64,000 nt of DNA. Source: Limnohabitans sp. DM1 (GTDB taxonomy: Bacteria; Pseudomonadota; Gammaproteobacteria; Burkholderiales; Burkholderiaceae_C). The translations under genes were made by a program, and so were the position numbers. The stretch is taken from positions 1-64,000 of the forward strand of contig NZ_CXOO01000027.1 in assembly GCF_001269385.1 (NCBI RefSeq), given 5' to 3'. Below, piece after piece: positions 50,819 to 59,642 of this stretch (its first letter is position 1; each line of letters opens with the position of its first letter). The notes beneath the pieces were generated by a model. The model saw only the letters and a list, made by a program, of their open reading frames with translations, was not told the DNA's origin and did not search any database.

Positions 50819-52030
50819 TCATTGGGCTTGCGTGGGCTTGGCCAGCCACTGTGTGGCCAACTCCACCCAATAGGTGCCGCCCAGCGGGATCAGGTCGTCG
50901 TTGAAGTCGTAGCTTGGGTTGTGGAGCGTGCAGGGGCCACCGCCGTGGCCCATTTCACGGTGTGCGCCGTCACCATTGCTGATGAACACATAAGCGCCCG
51001 GCTTGGCTTGCAGCATGTAAGAAAAATCTTCCGCGCCCATGGTGGGCTCTTGGTGCAGCACCTGCTCGGCCCCCACGATGCCGTTCATCACCTGGCGGGC
51101 GAAATCGGCCTCCAAGGGGCTGTTGATGGTGGGTGGGTAGTTGCGCTCGAACTCGAATTCGCAGTGCGCACCAAAAGCGGTGCAGATCGACTCGGCCACC
51201 AGCTTCATGCGGGCCTCGATCAGGTCGAGCACTTCAATGCTGAAGGTGCGCACCGTGCCCTGCAGCTCGCACGAATCGGGTACCACGTTGGTGGCTTCGC
51301 CCGCGTGGATCATGGTGACCGAGATCACACCCGCATCTACCGGCTTTTTGTTGCGGGTGATGATGGTCTGGAAACCTTGCACCATTTGGCAGGCAATTGG
51401 CACCGGGTCGATGCCGTTGTGGGGCAACGCAGCATGGCTGCCTTTGCCGCGGATGGTGATCTTGAACTCGTTGCTGGACGCCATCACGGGGCCAGCGCTC
51501 ACCGCGAAGGTGCCCACCGGGGCGCCGGGCCAGTTGTGCATGCCGAACACGGCCTGCATGGGGAACTTGTCAAACAGGCCGTCCTTGATCATCTCGCGGG
51601 CACCGCCGCCGCCTTCTTCGGCAGGTTGGAAGATCAGGTACACCGTGCCGTCAAAGTCGCGGTGCTTGGCAAAGTGTTTGGCCGCTGCCAGCAGCATGGC
51701 CGTGTGGCCGTCGTGGCCGCAGGCGTGCATCTTGCCCGGGTAGCTGCTGGCGTGGGCGAAGGTGTTGAACTCCTGCATGGGCAGGGCGTCGATGTCGGCG
51801 CGCAGGCCAATGCCACGCCCGCAAGCGCCGCCGTCACGCCCGTGCACGATGCCGACCACCCCGGTGGTGCCCATGCCGCGGTGGATGGGAATGCCCCAGT
51901 CGGTCAGCTGCTGGGCCACCACATCGGCCGTGCGCACTTCCTGAAAGCACAACTCGGGGTGGGCGTGGATGTCTTTGCGAATGGCCGCGATGCTGGCCGC
52001 GTCGGTGAGGATGGAGTCGATGATTTTCAT
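50819..52030 (-). CDS. M20-family metal-dependent amidohydrolase
   Basis: The 403-residue cytosolic enzyme is of the hippurate/N-acyl-amino-acid amidohydrolase type (M20D). The metal ligands are in IRKDIHAHPELCFQE, LRADIDALPM, MHACGHDGHTAMLLAAAKH and QPAEEGGGGAREMI with the catalytic Glu. MHNWPGAPVGTFAV and the late EDFSYMLQAKPGAYVFIS are family marks. It hydrolyses amide bonds of N-acyl amino acids or related compounds; the substrate is unspecified. It is a single gene, with a repeat between it and the DUF2817 gene. Confidence 0.93.
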   Translation of the reverse strand: MKIIDSILTDAASIAAIRKDIHAHPELCFQEVRTADVVAQQLTDWGIPIHRGMGTTGVVGIVHGRDGGACGRGIGLRADIDALPMQEFNTFAHASSYPGKMHACGHDGHTAMLLAAAKHFAKHRDFDGTVYLIFQPAEEGGGGAREMIKDGLFDKFPMQAVFGMHNWPGAPVGTFAVSAGPVMASSNEFKITIRGKGSHAALPHNGIDPVPIACQMVQGFQTIITRNKKPVDAGVISVTMIHAGEATNVVPDSCELQGTVRTFSIEVLDLIEARMKLVAESICTAFGAHCEFEFERNYPPTINSPLEADFARQVMNGIVGAEQVLHQEPTMGAEDFSYMLQAKPGAYVFISNGDGAHREMGHGGGPCTLHNPSYDFNDDLIPLGGTYWVELATQWLAKPTQAQ

Positions 52031-52226
52031 GATGTCAGTCTAGCGGGACTTGTCCGGCGATGCCATCACCCCTGTGCGCTTGGGGGACATCGGGCATCAG
52101 GGTTGTCCCTATTGATTTGGCCCTGTGAGGTATTAGAGGTTAAAGGTTTTGCAGGTCGGCGGCTTCAGCGGCGGCAAAGCCAAAGCGAATACCTGACAAT
52201 CTCGCTTCCTGCTTCAGCTTTGCCTC

Positions 52227-54278
52227 ATGACCACCACCGATACCTTCATCACCGTGCGCGGCGCTTGTCCGCACGACTGTCCCGACACCTGCGCACTGTT
52301 GACCACCGTGGAGAACGGCCGTGCCACCAAGGTGCAGGGCAACCCGGCGCACGCGCCCACCGACGGCGTGCTGTGCACCAAGGTCTCGCGTTACACCGAG
52401 CGCACCTACCACCCCGATCGCCTGCTGCAACCCCTGCGCCGGGTTGGCCCCAAGGGGTCGGGCCAATTTGAAACGGTCAGCTGGGACGAAGCCCTGGACG
52501 CGATTGCCGCCCGGCTGAAAACCATCGCCGCGCGCGACCCTCAGGCCATCTTGCCCTACAGCTACGCGGGCACCATGGGCCTGGTGCAAAGCGAGTCGAT
52601 CGCGGCGCGGTTTTTCCACCAGCTGGGCGCGTCGCTGCTGGACCGCACGATTTGCGCCTCGGCCGGGGCCGAAGCCCTGACCCAGACCTTGGGCAACAAG
52701 GTGGGCATGAAGAACGCGTTTTTTGCCGAATCCCAACTCATCGTGATTTGGGGCAGCAACTCGATTGGCAGCAACCTGCACTTTTGGCGCATTGCCCAGG
52801 CGGCCAAGCGCAACGGGGCCAAGCTGGTGTGCATCGACCCCCGACGCAGCGAGACGGCCGAAAAATGCCATGAACACATTGCCCTGCGCCCCGGCACCGA
52901 CGCCGCGCTGGCACTGTCTGTCATGCACGAGCTGATCGTGCACGGCTGGCTTGACCAAGATTACATCGACCACTACACCCTGGGCTGGGACGCTTTGAAG
53001 GGCCGCGCTTTGCAATGGCCACCTGAACGCGCCGCCGAGGTGTGTGGTGTGCCGGTTGAACAAATTCGCCAACTGGCCCGCGACTGGGGCACGACCCAGC
53101 CCGCCGCCATTCGCCTGAACTACGGCATGCAGCGCGTGCGCGGAGGCGGCAATGCGGTGCGGGCGATTGCTTGCCTGCCTGCGCTCACGGGCGCTTGGCG
53201 GCACCGGGCAGGCGGTGTCTTGCTCAGCAGCTCTGGGCACTTCCCCGTGCGGCGGGCAGCTTTGCAGCGGCCCGACCTGCTGGGTGAGCGGCGTCCACGC
53301 ACCATCAACATGAGCACCATTGGTGACGATTTGCTGCGCCCGGCATCGCCCACCTTTGGCCCACAAATCGAAGCCCTGATTGTTTACAACAGCAACCCGG
53401 TGGCTGTGGCCCCCGAGTCGGGCAAGGTGGTGAAGGGCTTTGGCCGCGAAGACCTGTTCACCGTGGTGCTGGAGCATTTTCAGACAGACACTGCCGATTA
53501 CGCCGACTTCATCTTGCCCGCCACCACCCAGCTGGAGCATTGGGACATCCACACCAGCTACGGCCACACCGACGTGCTGCTCAACCGCCCGGCGATTGCG
53601 CCTGTGGGCGGTGCGCGCACCAACACCGACATCTTCCGGGCGCTGGCCGCGCGCATGGGTTTTGACGATGCGTGTTTTGCCGAGAGCGACGAAAGCCTGT
53701 GCCGCAGTGCCATTGGCGATGCGCAAGATTTTGAGCAGCTGCTGGCGCATGGCTTTGCCTCTTTGCCCCTGCCCGACGCGCCGTTTGCCCATGGCGGCTT
53801 TCCCACACCCTCGGGCCGCTGCGAGTTTTTCAGCCAGCGCCTGGCCGACCAAGGCCTCGATGGCCTGCCCGACCACTTGCCCAATTACGAACTGGCAGCG
53901 CCCGGTGGCCGCTACCCGCTGGCCATGATTTCGCCGCCTGCGCGCAACTTCCTCAACTCCACCTTTGTGAACGTGCAGAGTCTGCGTGACATCGAAGCCG
54001 AGCCGGTGCTGGAAATGCACCCCGAGGATGCGGCCCAGCGCGGCATTGCCGACGGCGCGGTGGTGCGTGTGTTCAACGACCGGGGCACCTACCACTGCAA
54101 AGCGCGGGTGAACCAGCGTGCGCGACCCGGCGTGGTCAACGGTCTGGGCATCTGGTGGCGCAAGTTGGGGCTGAACGGCACCAATGTGAACGAGTTGACC
54201 AGCCAGCATTTGACCGATTTGGGGCGTGCACCGGTGTTTTATGACTGTCTGGTAGAGGTGGCGACATGCCCGAGTTGA
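52227..54278 (+). CDS. Molybdopterin oxidoreductase (DMSO reductase superfamily)
   Basis: The 683-residue enzyme has an N-terminal [4Fe-4S] motif ACPHDCPDTCALL with the fourth Cys in GVLCTKVSRY. Molybdopterin-binding segments include VSWDEALDAIAARL, VIWGSNSIGSN, VCIDPRRSETAEKCHEHIAL, LRPGTDAALALS and the C-terminal MHPEDAAQRGIADGAVVRVF domain. There is no signal peptide, so it is probably cytosolic. The electron partner and substrate are unknown; the group is often annotated as nitrate reductase/formate dehydrogenase-like. It overlaps the next gene by 13 bp. Confidence 0.9.
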   Translation: MTTTDTFITVRGACPHDCPDTCALLTTVENGRATKVQGNPAHAPTDGVLCTKVSRYTERTYHPDRLLQPLRRVGPKGSGQFETVSWDEALDAIAARLKTIAARDPQAILPYSYAGTMGLVQSESIAARFFHQLGASLLDRTICASAGAEALTQTLGNKVGMKNAFFAESQLIVIWGSNSIGSNLHFWRIAQAAKRNGAKLVCIDPRRSETAEKCHEHIALRPGTDAALALSVMHELIVHGWLDQDYIDHYTLGWDALKGRALQWPPERAAEVCGVPVEQIRQLARDWGTTQPAAIRLNYGMQRVRGGGNAVRAIACLPALTGAWRHRAGGVLLSSSGHFPVRRAALQRPDLLGERRPRTINMSTIGDDLLRPASPTFGPQIEALIVYNSNPVAVAPESGKVVKGFGREDLFTVVLEHFQTDTADYADFILPATTQLEHWDIHTSYGHTDVLLNRPAIAPVGGARTNTDIFRALAARMGFDDACFAESDESLCRSAIGDAQDFEQLLAHGFASLPLPDAPFAHGGFPTPSGRCEFFSQRLADQGLDGLPDHLPNYELAAPGGRYPLAMISPPARNFLNSTFVNVQSLRDIEAEPVLEMHPEDAAQRGIADGAVVRVFNDRGTYHCKARVNQRARPGVVNGLGIWWRKLGLNGTNVNELTSQHLTDLGRAPVFYDCLVEVATCPS

Positions 54279-54595
54279 AGATTGAACGCGCCCACACCCT
54301 GGGCCTGGCAGGCGCGCGGGCCGTGGCCCAGCGCTGGCGCGAACAGGCCGAGCAGGACTGGGGTATGGCGTGTGAACAGGAAACAGGCCAAACGCCGTTT
54401 GTCGATGGCTGCGCGGGCGAGCCTCAAGACCAGATGCGTTTTTCCCGCAGCGGCGTCAGTGGGCAACTCACCGTGACCGCCAGCCGCTTTGACCTGCAGC
54501 TCAAGCTGGGTTTTTTGCTGGGCGCCTACAGCGAACGCATTGCCGAAAAAATCAACACCAACCTGGACGAGCTGCTGGGGCCTGCGCAAACTTGA
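54266..54595 (+). CDS. Polyhydroxyalkanoate-system family protein
   Basis: The 109-residue protein opens MPELKIERAHTLGLAGARAV and contains FVDGCAGE, MRFSRSGVSGQLTVTASRFD, LKLGFLLGAYSERIAEKIN. This matches the small PHA granule-region family (PF09650 type), whose molecular role is unsettled. The start overlaps the molybdoenzyme stop by 13 bp, implying co-transcription. A link between the two functions is not obvious. Confidence 0.83.
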   Translation: MPELKIERAHTLGLAGARAVAQRWREQAEQDWGMACEQETGQTPFVDGCAGEPQDQMRFSRSGVSGQLTVTASRFDLQLKLGFLLGAYSERIAEKINTNLDELLGPAQT

Positions 54596-54640
54596 CTATC
54601 CGGATTTCCCCTCTTTGAGCTAAGCCCTGTTGGCCTGCTT

Positions 54641-54713
54641 TAGGAGCCGCGCCCCGCGCGCGATGGATGTTTGTGGTTTGCGCGAAATCGCGCACGGGGT
54701 GCTGCTCCTGCGG
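54641..54713. repeat. Long-stem REP hairpin
   Basis: AGGAGCCGCGCCCCGCGCGC and its complement ending GCTCCT form a stem of more than 20 bp with few mismatches around a 19-bp loop. It lies between the convergent PHA-type and DUF1289 genes. A degraded relative (CGCCCTCG, GAGGGCG) is at 41944-41990. Confidence 0.78.
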
Positions 54714-54752
54714 ATACCGGATTGCCTGCAGGTGCCTGTGTTGGGGTGCTGT

Positions 54753-55226
54753 TTACGCCGACGGCTTGAGAAACAGGCTCAGCGGCATTTGGGCCTCTGC
54801 AGCCTGCTTGGCCCATTGGCGGTCTTCTGCGGCGCGTTCGGCGTAGCGGTTGAAGCGCCAGGACGTGCCTTCGGCCGTGATGCGGTGCCAGACGGTGCGT
54901 TTTTCGCCGGGCGTCATCTCTGTCCACAGCTGCACTTCTTCAAAACTGCGGCCACAGCCTTTGCAGGTTTCATCGCCCTGGCTGGTGGAGCAAATGGCAA
55001 TGCAGGGCGTGTCCGGGGTGCTGGCGTACCAGTCCTGCCAGGCTTCGGCGGCTTCCAGGGGCAGGGTGAACTCGTCGGCAAAGTCTTGCTTGAAGTACAC
55101 CATGGCGCCATACACCTCGGCCAGCGCACGCAGCTCAGGCGGCAGCGATACGCCGTCTGGTGAAGGGTTCTTGGCACGCCAATGGTTGATGGCGGCTTCA
55201 ATGTCGGTGATGTGGATTCCAGCCAT
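54753..55226 (-). CDS. DUF3717-DUF1289 two-domain protein
   Basis: 157 residues. The N-terminal part (IHITDIEAAINHWRAKNPSP ... LRALAEVYGAMVYF) matches DUF3717. The central part is DUF1289: PCIAICSTSQGDETCKGCGR with four cysteines, followed by SFEEVQLWTEMTPGEKRTVW. The Cys pattern suggests metal or Fe-S binding. No function is known for either. It is a single gene facing the slt gene's end, with the stop convergent to the PHA-type gene. Confidence 0.8.
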   Translation of the reverse strand: MAGIHITDIEAAINHWRAKNPSPDGVSLPPELRALAEVYGAMVYFKQDFADEFTLPLEAAEAWQDWYASTPDTPCIAICSTSQGDETCKGCGRSFEEVQLWTEMTPGEKRTVWHRITAEGTSWRFNRYAERAAEDRQWAKQAAEAQMPLSLFLKPSA

Positions 55227-55305
55227 GGTGTCTCGAATGTAGGACGGCGATGATAGCCGTTTGCCGGGGCGCAGTCGGTGACCCGGCCAGCGCCCAACCG
55301 AAAGT

Positions 55306-57300
55306 TCAGGGCAAGTCTTTGTTCACTTCGGCCATTGGACTGGTGCGCGGCCCGACTTGACCCAAGCGGCTTTTCAGGGATTGGGGTTGGCGCGTCAGGA
55401 TGGCCGCGTAGTTGGTGGTGTTGGAGAGCACTTTTTTCACGTAATCACGCGTTTCATGGAAGGGGATGTTCTCGGCCCAGATGGCCGCTTCGAGCACCGG
55501 GCCATTGCGCCAGTTGCGTGGACGGCCGGGGCCTGCGTTGTAGGCGGCAGCCGCCATGGGCATGGAGCCTTCAAAGTCGTCCAGCACGAGCTTGAGGTAG
55601 CCGGTGCCTATGGTCACATTCACCTCGCGGTCGGTGATCTGGTCGGGGGTGAAACTGCTCAGGCCGATTTTTTTGGCGGTCCATTTGGCGGTGGCGGGCA
55701 TGACCTGCATCAGGCCCGAGGCGCCCACATGCGAGCGGGCGTCCATGATGAAGCGGCTTTCCTGCCGGATCAGGCCATAGACATAGGCCGGGTCGAGTTT
55801 GATTTGCTCGGCCCGGCGCACCACGATCTCGCGCAGGGGCATCGGAAAGCGCTGCTCAAAGTCGATGAGGTCTTTGGTCCGCTCGCTGGTGTTGATGCAG
55901 CGGTCCCACACCTGGCGCTGGCAGGCCAAGTCGGCCGCGGCCAGCAGTTCGCGGTCGTTCATGCCGCCGGGCGTGTGCAAGTTGGTGCTGTAGTTCCACT
56001 CGCGGTTGCCTTCGGGGCGCAGGCCGATGCTGATGGCGTAAAGGGCGCGTTGCAGGCCGGGGTTGATCAGGACGGCAGCCTTTTCCTGCGGCGTGAGGGG
56101 GGCGGGGCGTTCGGGCACGGTGATGGGCTGGCCCAGGTCTTCTAGGGCCAGTTGTTCATAAAAGCCTCGCACGCTGGCGATGCTGTGCAGCAGGCTTTGT
56201 GCTTCTTGTTTCTGCGTGGCATCGCTGGCGGCGGTGGCCAGCAGGGCGCGGGCGCGCCAATACACCCAGGTGGGGTCTTTTTGTGATTCGGGGCTCATGG
56301 CTTGTGTGGCGCTCAGCACTTGCCGCCACTGGCCTTGACGCAAGGCGGCGCGCACCTTCCAGCCCAGCAGATCGTCGTTCAGGTCGCTGTCTTTTTGTAC
56401 TTTGGCAAAGTAGGCGGCGGCGTTGTCCTGCAGTTTTTGGGCCGCTTGCTTGCCAATCACGCCCCAGGTCCAGTGGCGCTCTTCGGCGCTCAGCATCAGG
56501 TCCCAGTGCTTGTCCAGTCGCTCGGCGGCCTCGTCCGGGTTGCTGGCGGCCAGGCGGATCAGGGCCAAAACGGCCAGTTCCTTGCGATTTCGGGTGATGG
56601 CGATGATGCGTTTGTCCAGATATTTGGCCGGGTCGGCGTGGATCAGGGTCACTTGCTCCGACAGGCGCGGGGCTTCGATGTCCACCGCGTCCTTGGCGGG
56701 TCTGGGGCGGTTGGCGTCCATCGCGATGCGGGCCTTGCGCCACAAATCCAGGCCGTTGATCTGTTTGCCTGAATGCAAATGGTCGGCCACATAGGTGCAG
56801 CCATCGTCGGCCTCGCGCAGGGCGTACCACAGACGTTTGGCCTCGTCGGCCACGTTGGCCTTGCTGTTCATGGCCTCGGTGGCCAGCGCGTAGCAGCGCA
56901 CCTCGCGGTCATCGCGCATGCGGTAACGCGGGTATTCGGCGGTAAACGTGGCCCAGTCGCGGCGCTTGCCCAGTTGCAGCAGCCAGTCGTTGCGCAGCCG
57001 GTCTTCGTAGTAGCTGCCCGAATAGACGCTTAAAAAACTGCGAATCTCGGAGTCGGGCGCGGTGTCCAGCCGTGCGCGCAGTTCCCAGTAAGCGGCCAGC
57101 GGCTCCAGCACATGGCCGCGTACCTGCGGCAGCAGCGCGGCCAGGCGGGTTTTGTCGTTTTTGCGCGAAGCCTGGTGCATTTCCAGCATCAGCTCATCGC
57201 CCTTGTTTTGCGCTTGCGCAGCAAAACTGGCCAGCCCTGTCACGGCCAGTGCGCTCAGCAGTGTCAGAATCGGTGTCAGTCGCTTGATTGAATAAGGCAT
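55306..57300 (-). CDS. slt: Soluble lytic murein transglycosylase
   Basis: This periplasmic enzyme cleaves peptidoglycan glycan strands to anhydromuropeptides. The 664-residue protein has a signal peptide ending SFAAQAQ, a long alpha-superhelical (U/L-type) domain (~40-480), then the SLT catalytic domain from ~500: GLIRQESRFIMDARS with catalytic Glu, VGASGLMQVMPATAKW and AAAYNAGPGRPRNW. The start at 57300 is chosen for the signal peptide; the frame is open to 57324. The divergent folate gene starts only 9 bp away, so the promoters overlap coding sequence. Confidence 0.94.
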   Translation of the reverse strand: MPYSIKRLTPILTLLSALAVTGLASFAAQAQNKGDELMLEMHQASRKNDKTRLAALLPQVRGHVLEPLAAYWELRARLDTAPDSEIRSFLSVYSGSYYEDRLRNDWLLQLGKRRDWATFTAEYPRYRMRDDREVRCYALATEAMNSKANVADEAKRLWYALREADDGCTYVADHLHSGKQINGLDLWRKARIAMDANRPRPAKDAVDIEAPRLSEQVTLIHADPAKYLDKRIIAITRNRKELAVLALIRLAASNPDEAAERLDKHWDLMLSAEERHWTWGVIGKQAAQKLQDNAAAYFAKVQKDSDLNDDLLGWKVRAALRQGQWRQVLSATQAMSPESQKDPTWVYWRARALLATAASDATQKQEAQSLLHSIASVRGFYEQLALEDLGQPITVPERPAPLTPQEKAAVLINPGLQRALYAISIGLRPEGNREWNYSTNLHTPGGMNDRELLAAADLACQRQVWDRCINTSERTKDLIDFEQRFPMPLREIVVRRAEQIKLDPAYVYGLIRQESRFIMDARSHVGASGLMQVMPATAKWTAKKIGLSSFTPDQITDREVNVTIGTGYLKLVLDDFEGSMPMAAAAYNAGPGRPRNWRNGPVLEAAIWAENIPFHETRDYVKKVLSNTTNYAAILTRQPQSLKSRLGQVGPRTSPMAEVNKDLP

Positions 57301-57309
57301 GTTGGGATT

Positions 57310-57894
57310 ATGGACAAAGCACAAGCCAAGAAGGCCTTGCGAAAGGCCTTGATTGAAGAACGGTTAAATCTGCCAGACCGTCTCGCACGGGCCGAAGCCT
57401 TGCAGCGCGTGATGCGCATCTGGTTGTTTGACCGCCCGGACACCGTGATTGGCGCTTATTGGCCCATCAAAGGCGAGTTTGACCCGCTGCCCGCGCTGCA
57501 CCGCTGGAAAGAAGATGGCGAACTGCACGGCGAACCCCAGCGCCGCCGCATTGGCTTGCCGGTGGTCAACAAGCAACACAAAACCCTGACGTTTCACACC
57601 TGGTACCCCGGCTGCCCCATGGAAGAAGACGCCTACGGCATCCCCAAACCCAAAGACACCGAAGTCATCGTGCCCACCTTGCTGTTTGTGCCCTGTGTGG
57701 GCTATGGCACAGGCGGTTACCGTGTGGGCTATGGCGGCGGCTTTTATGACCGCACGCTGGCCACTTTGCAACCCAAACCCTTCACCGTGGGCCTGGGCTA
57801 CACCCAGGGCTTTGTGGACGATCTGGAGCCCGAAGACCACGATGAGCCCTTGGACGCCATCCTCAACGACAACGGGGTGGTCTGGCCGGTTTGA
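57310..57894 (+). CDS. 5-formyltetrahydrofolate cyclo-ligase
   Basis: This enzyme converts 5-formyl-THF to 5,10-methenyl-THF with ATP. The 194-residue protein has the family N-terminus (KKALRKALIEERLNLPDRL), GAYWPIKGEFDPLPALHRW, RIGLPVVNKQHKTLTFHTW, YGIPKPKDTE, and the ATP-binding signature GYRVGYGGGFYDRTLA near residue 140. It is divergent from slt, with a 9-bp gap, and its 3' end is next to a convergent LysR gene (1-bp gap). Family assignment is firm. Confidence 0.94.
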   Translation: MDKAQAKKALRKALIEERLNLPDRLARAEALQRVMRIWLFDRPDTVIGAYWPIKGEFDPLPALHRWKEDGELHGEPQRRRIGLPVVNKQHKTLTFHTWYPGCPMEEDAYGIPKPKDTEVIVPTLLFVPCVGYGTGGYRVGYGGGFYDRTLATLQPKPFTVGLGYTQGFVDDLEPEDHDEPLDAILNDNGVVWPV

Positions 57895-57895
57895 G

Positions 57896-58951
57896 TCAGT
57901 CTGGCGTGGCCAGCGTCTGCGGATCGGGCACATCGCCAATGGCATGGCGCGTGTCTGAAGCCTGCTGACGCAACCAGTCACAAAAGGCGCGCACTTCCGC
58001 GCGTGCGCTGCTGCGCGGGGCGATTAGCAACCAATAAGCCAGTGGCGAAGTCAGCCGCATCGCGGGCAGCACTTCCACCAAGCCCCCGTTGGCCAGGCTT
58101 TCGGCCACCAGTGGCAGCCGGGCCAAGGCCACGCCTTGCCCTGTCAGTGCCGCTTGCACGATCTGGTGTGCATAGTTGAAATACAGCCAGCGTGCAGGGG
58201 ACAGAGGACATAGCGGTCCTGTACCTTGGTTCGTTCTCTTGTTTGTGCGCCCTTGAGCGTTGTCCGTGGCTGGGCTGGCGTGGCCGTAGCTGTCCAGCCA
58301 GCGTTGCCAGCTCAGCCACTCCATGTGCTGGGTGCGGTAGGCGTCACCCGCCTCGATCAGGGTGCACCGCATCAGATCGGCAACGTTCTGGATGGGCTGG
58401 TTTTTCAACAACCAGGGGCTGGCGACCACCGTGAGTTGTTCACCAAAAAGTCGCTCCGCGCCCGCCATGGCAGGGGCCGGAACCGCATAGCGCAGGGCCA
58501 GGTCGACGTCGGTGTTGTGCATGTCGATGGCCGCATCGGTGGCGTCGATGCGGATGTCGATGTCCGGGTGTTCGCGCTGAAACGCTTCCAGCCGGGGGAT
58601 CAGCCACATGCTGGCAAACGAGGCCCAGGTGGTGATCGAGACGCTCTGGCGTCCGGTGTTTTGGCGGATTTGCCGCACCGCTGAATCGATGCGTTCCAGC
58701 GAAGCGCTGGCCGAGCGGTGCAGCAAGCTGCCTGCGCTGCTCAGCTCCACCGATCGGGTGTGCCGCAAAAACAGCGAGGTGCCCACCTCGTGCTCCAGCG
58801 CCTGAATTTGCCGACTGACCGCGCTTTGGGTCAGCGCCATCTCCTCTGCCGCTGCCCGGAAGTTCAGGTGCCGGGCGACCGCGTCGAACGCCCGCAGGTA
58901 GCTCATCGAGATCGGGCGGGTGCGGGCAGTGGCGGCTGAAGCAGGCGGCAT
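57896..58951 (-). CDS. LysR-family regulator (GcvA-like) with an in-frame repeat insertion
   Basis: About 351 residues. The N-terminal LysR winged HTH reads YLRAFDAVARHLNFRAAAEE, ALTQSAVSRQIQALEHEVGT and FLRHTRSVELS. The effector domain has VSITTWASFASMWLIPRLEA and DVDLALRYAV as in GcvA-type members. Between GHASP and RWLYFNYAHQIVQAAL lies an extra ~22 residues (NAQGRTNKRTNQGTGPLCPL), encoded by palindrome-containing DNA at about 58195-58262. Effector and targets unknown. The start is uncertain: 58951, 58906 or 59008; none has a clear Shine-Dalgarno, and 58906 starts closest to the HTH. It is divergent from a DUF2917 gene. Confidence 0.83.
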   Translation of the reverse strand: MPPASAATARTRPISMSYLRAFDAVARHLNFRAAAEEMALTQSAVSRQIQALEHEVGTSLFLRHTRSVELSSAGSLLHRSASASLERIDSAVRQIRQNTGRQSVSITTWASFASMWLIPRLEAFQREHPDIDIRIDATDAAIDMHNTDVDLALRYAVPAPAMAGAERLFGEQLTVVASPWLLKNQPIQNVADLMRCTLIEAGDAYRTQHMEWLSWQRWLDSYGHASPATDNAQGRTNKRTNQGTGPLCPLSPARWLYFNYAHQIVQAALTGQGVALARLPLVAESLANGGLVEVLPAMRLTSPLAYWLLIAPRSSARAEVRAFCDWLRQQASDTRHAIGDVPDPQTLATPD

Positions 58952-59104
58952 GGTGAGCTGAATGATACGGGGGGCTGCGCTTGTCCATTCATGCTTTGAA
59001 TGCATCAATGCAGGTGAGGATTTTCATTGGACGGTGAATGTTTTGGCTTGCATCATGACTGCACCGACGATGTTGTCGGTGCCGATGGTAACCAGGAGAT
59101 GGAG

Positions 59105-59575
59105 ATGTCAGAACCCGAGCTGTGCGCTTCTTTACACGACTGTCAGAAACTGAAAACTGTCCGCTGGACAGGCACTTGGCATCTGGCCCCCCAGCACGCC
59201 ATGAGCTTGCTGCCCCGAAAAGACAGCCAGTTGCTGATTGTGCAGGGATGCGCATGGATCACCTGGGAAAAACCAATCGCTCACTGGGCGCGAAGCGACG
59301 GGGACCATTTTCTGCAGGCCGGGCAAATCATCGATGTGCCCGCCGGAGCCCGTCTGGTCATGCAAGCGCGTCACGCCCACGAGACCCTTCGTTTTGACTG
59401 GCGCGAAATGCCACCCGGTTTGGTGCAGCACCGCACGCCCAAGGCCAGCGTGTCCGAGTTGGCGCGGCAGTGGGTGCAGGCCTGGACTCAGGTGGGCCTG
59501 GCCACGGCCCGCCTGGTGCGTGCTTTGTGGCATGCACGCTGGCCAGGGCGGCAGGTCAGCGACTTGCCCATGTGA
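59105..59575 (+). CDS. DUF2917 family protein
   Basis: The 156-residue protein has a cupin-like DUF2917 region: LLPRKDSQLLIVQGCAWITW, then HWARSDGDHFLQAGQIIDVP and ARLVMQARH (residues ~35-100). The C-terminal part is rich in Trp/Arg (WVQAWTQVGLATARLVRALW). Function unknown. The ATG at 59105 is preceded by GGAGATGGAG, a good ribosome-binding site; the frame is open to 59027. In some genomes such genes pair with a LysR regulator, as here with the divergent LysR gene. Confidence 0.75.
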   Translation: MSEPELCASLHDCQKLKTVRWTGTWHLAPQHAMSLLPRKDSQLLIVQGCAWITWEKPIAHWARSDGDHFLQAGQIIDVPAGARLVMQARHAHETLRFDWREMPPGLVQHRTPKASVSELARQWVQAWTQVGLATARLVRALWHARWPGRQVSDLPM

Positions 59576-59642
59576 GCGCCTTGGTCAGGCTGGAGGGGCT
59601 GGTCTGAAAGAATCCGTGGGCCATGGCTGGCAGAATGCCGCC

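Noticed and set aside
52140..54209. 689-codon minus-strand frame opposite the molybdoenzyme
   Set aside because: Antisense shadow in GC-rich DNA; the plus-strand frame has a full Fe-S motif and pterin-binding blocks.
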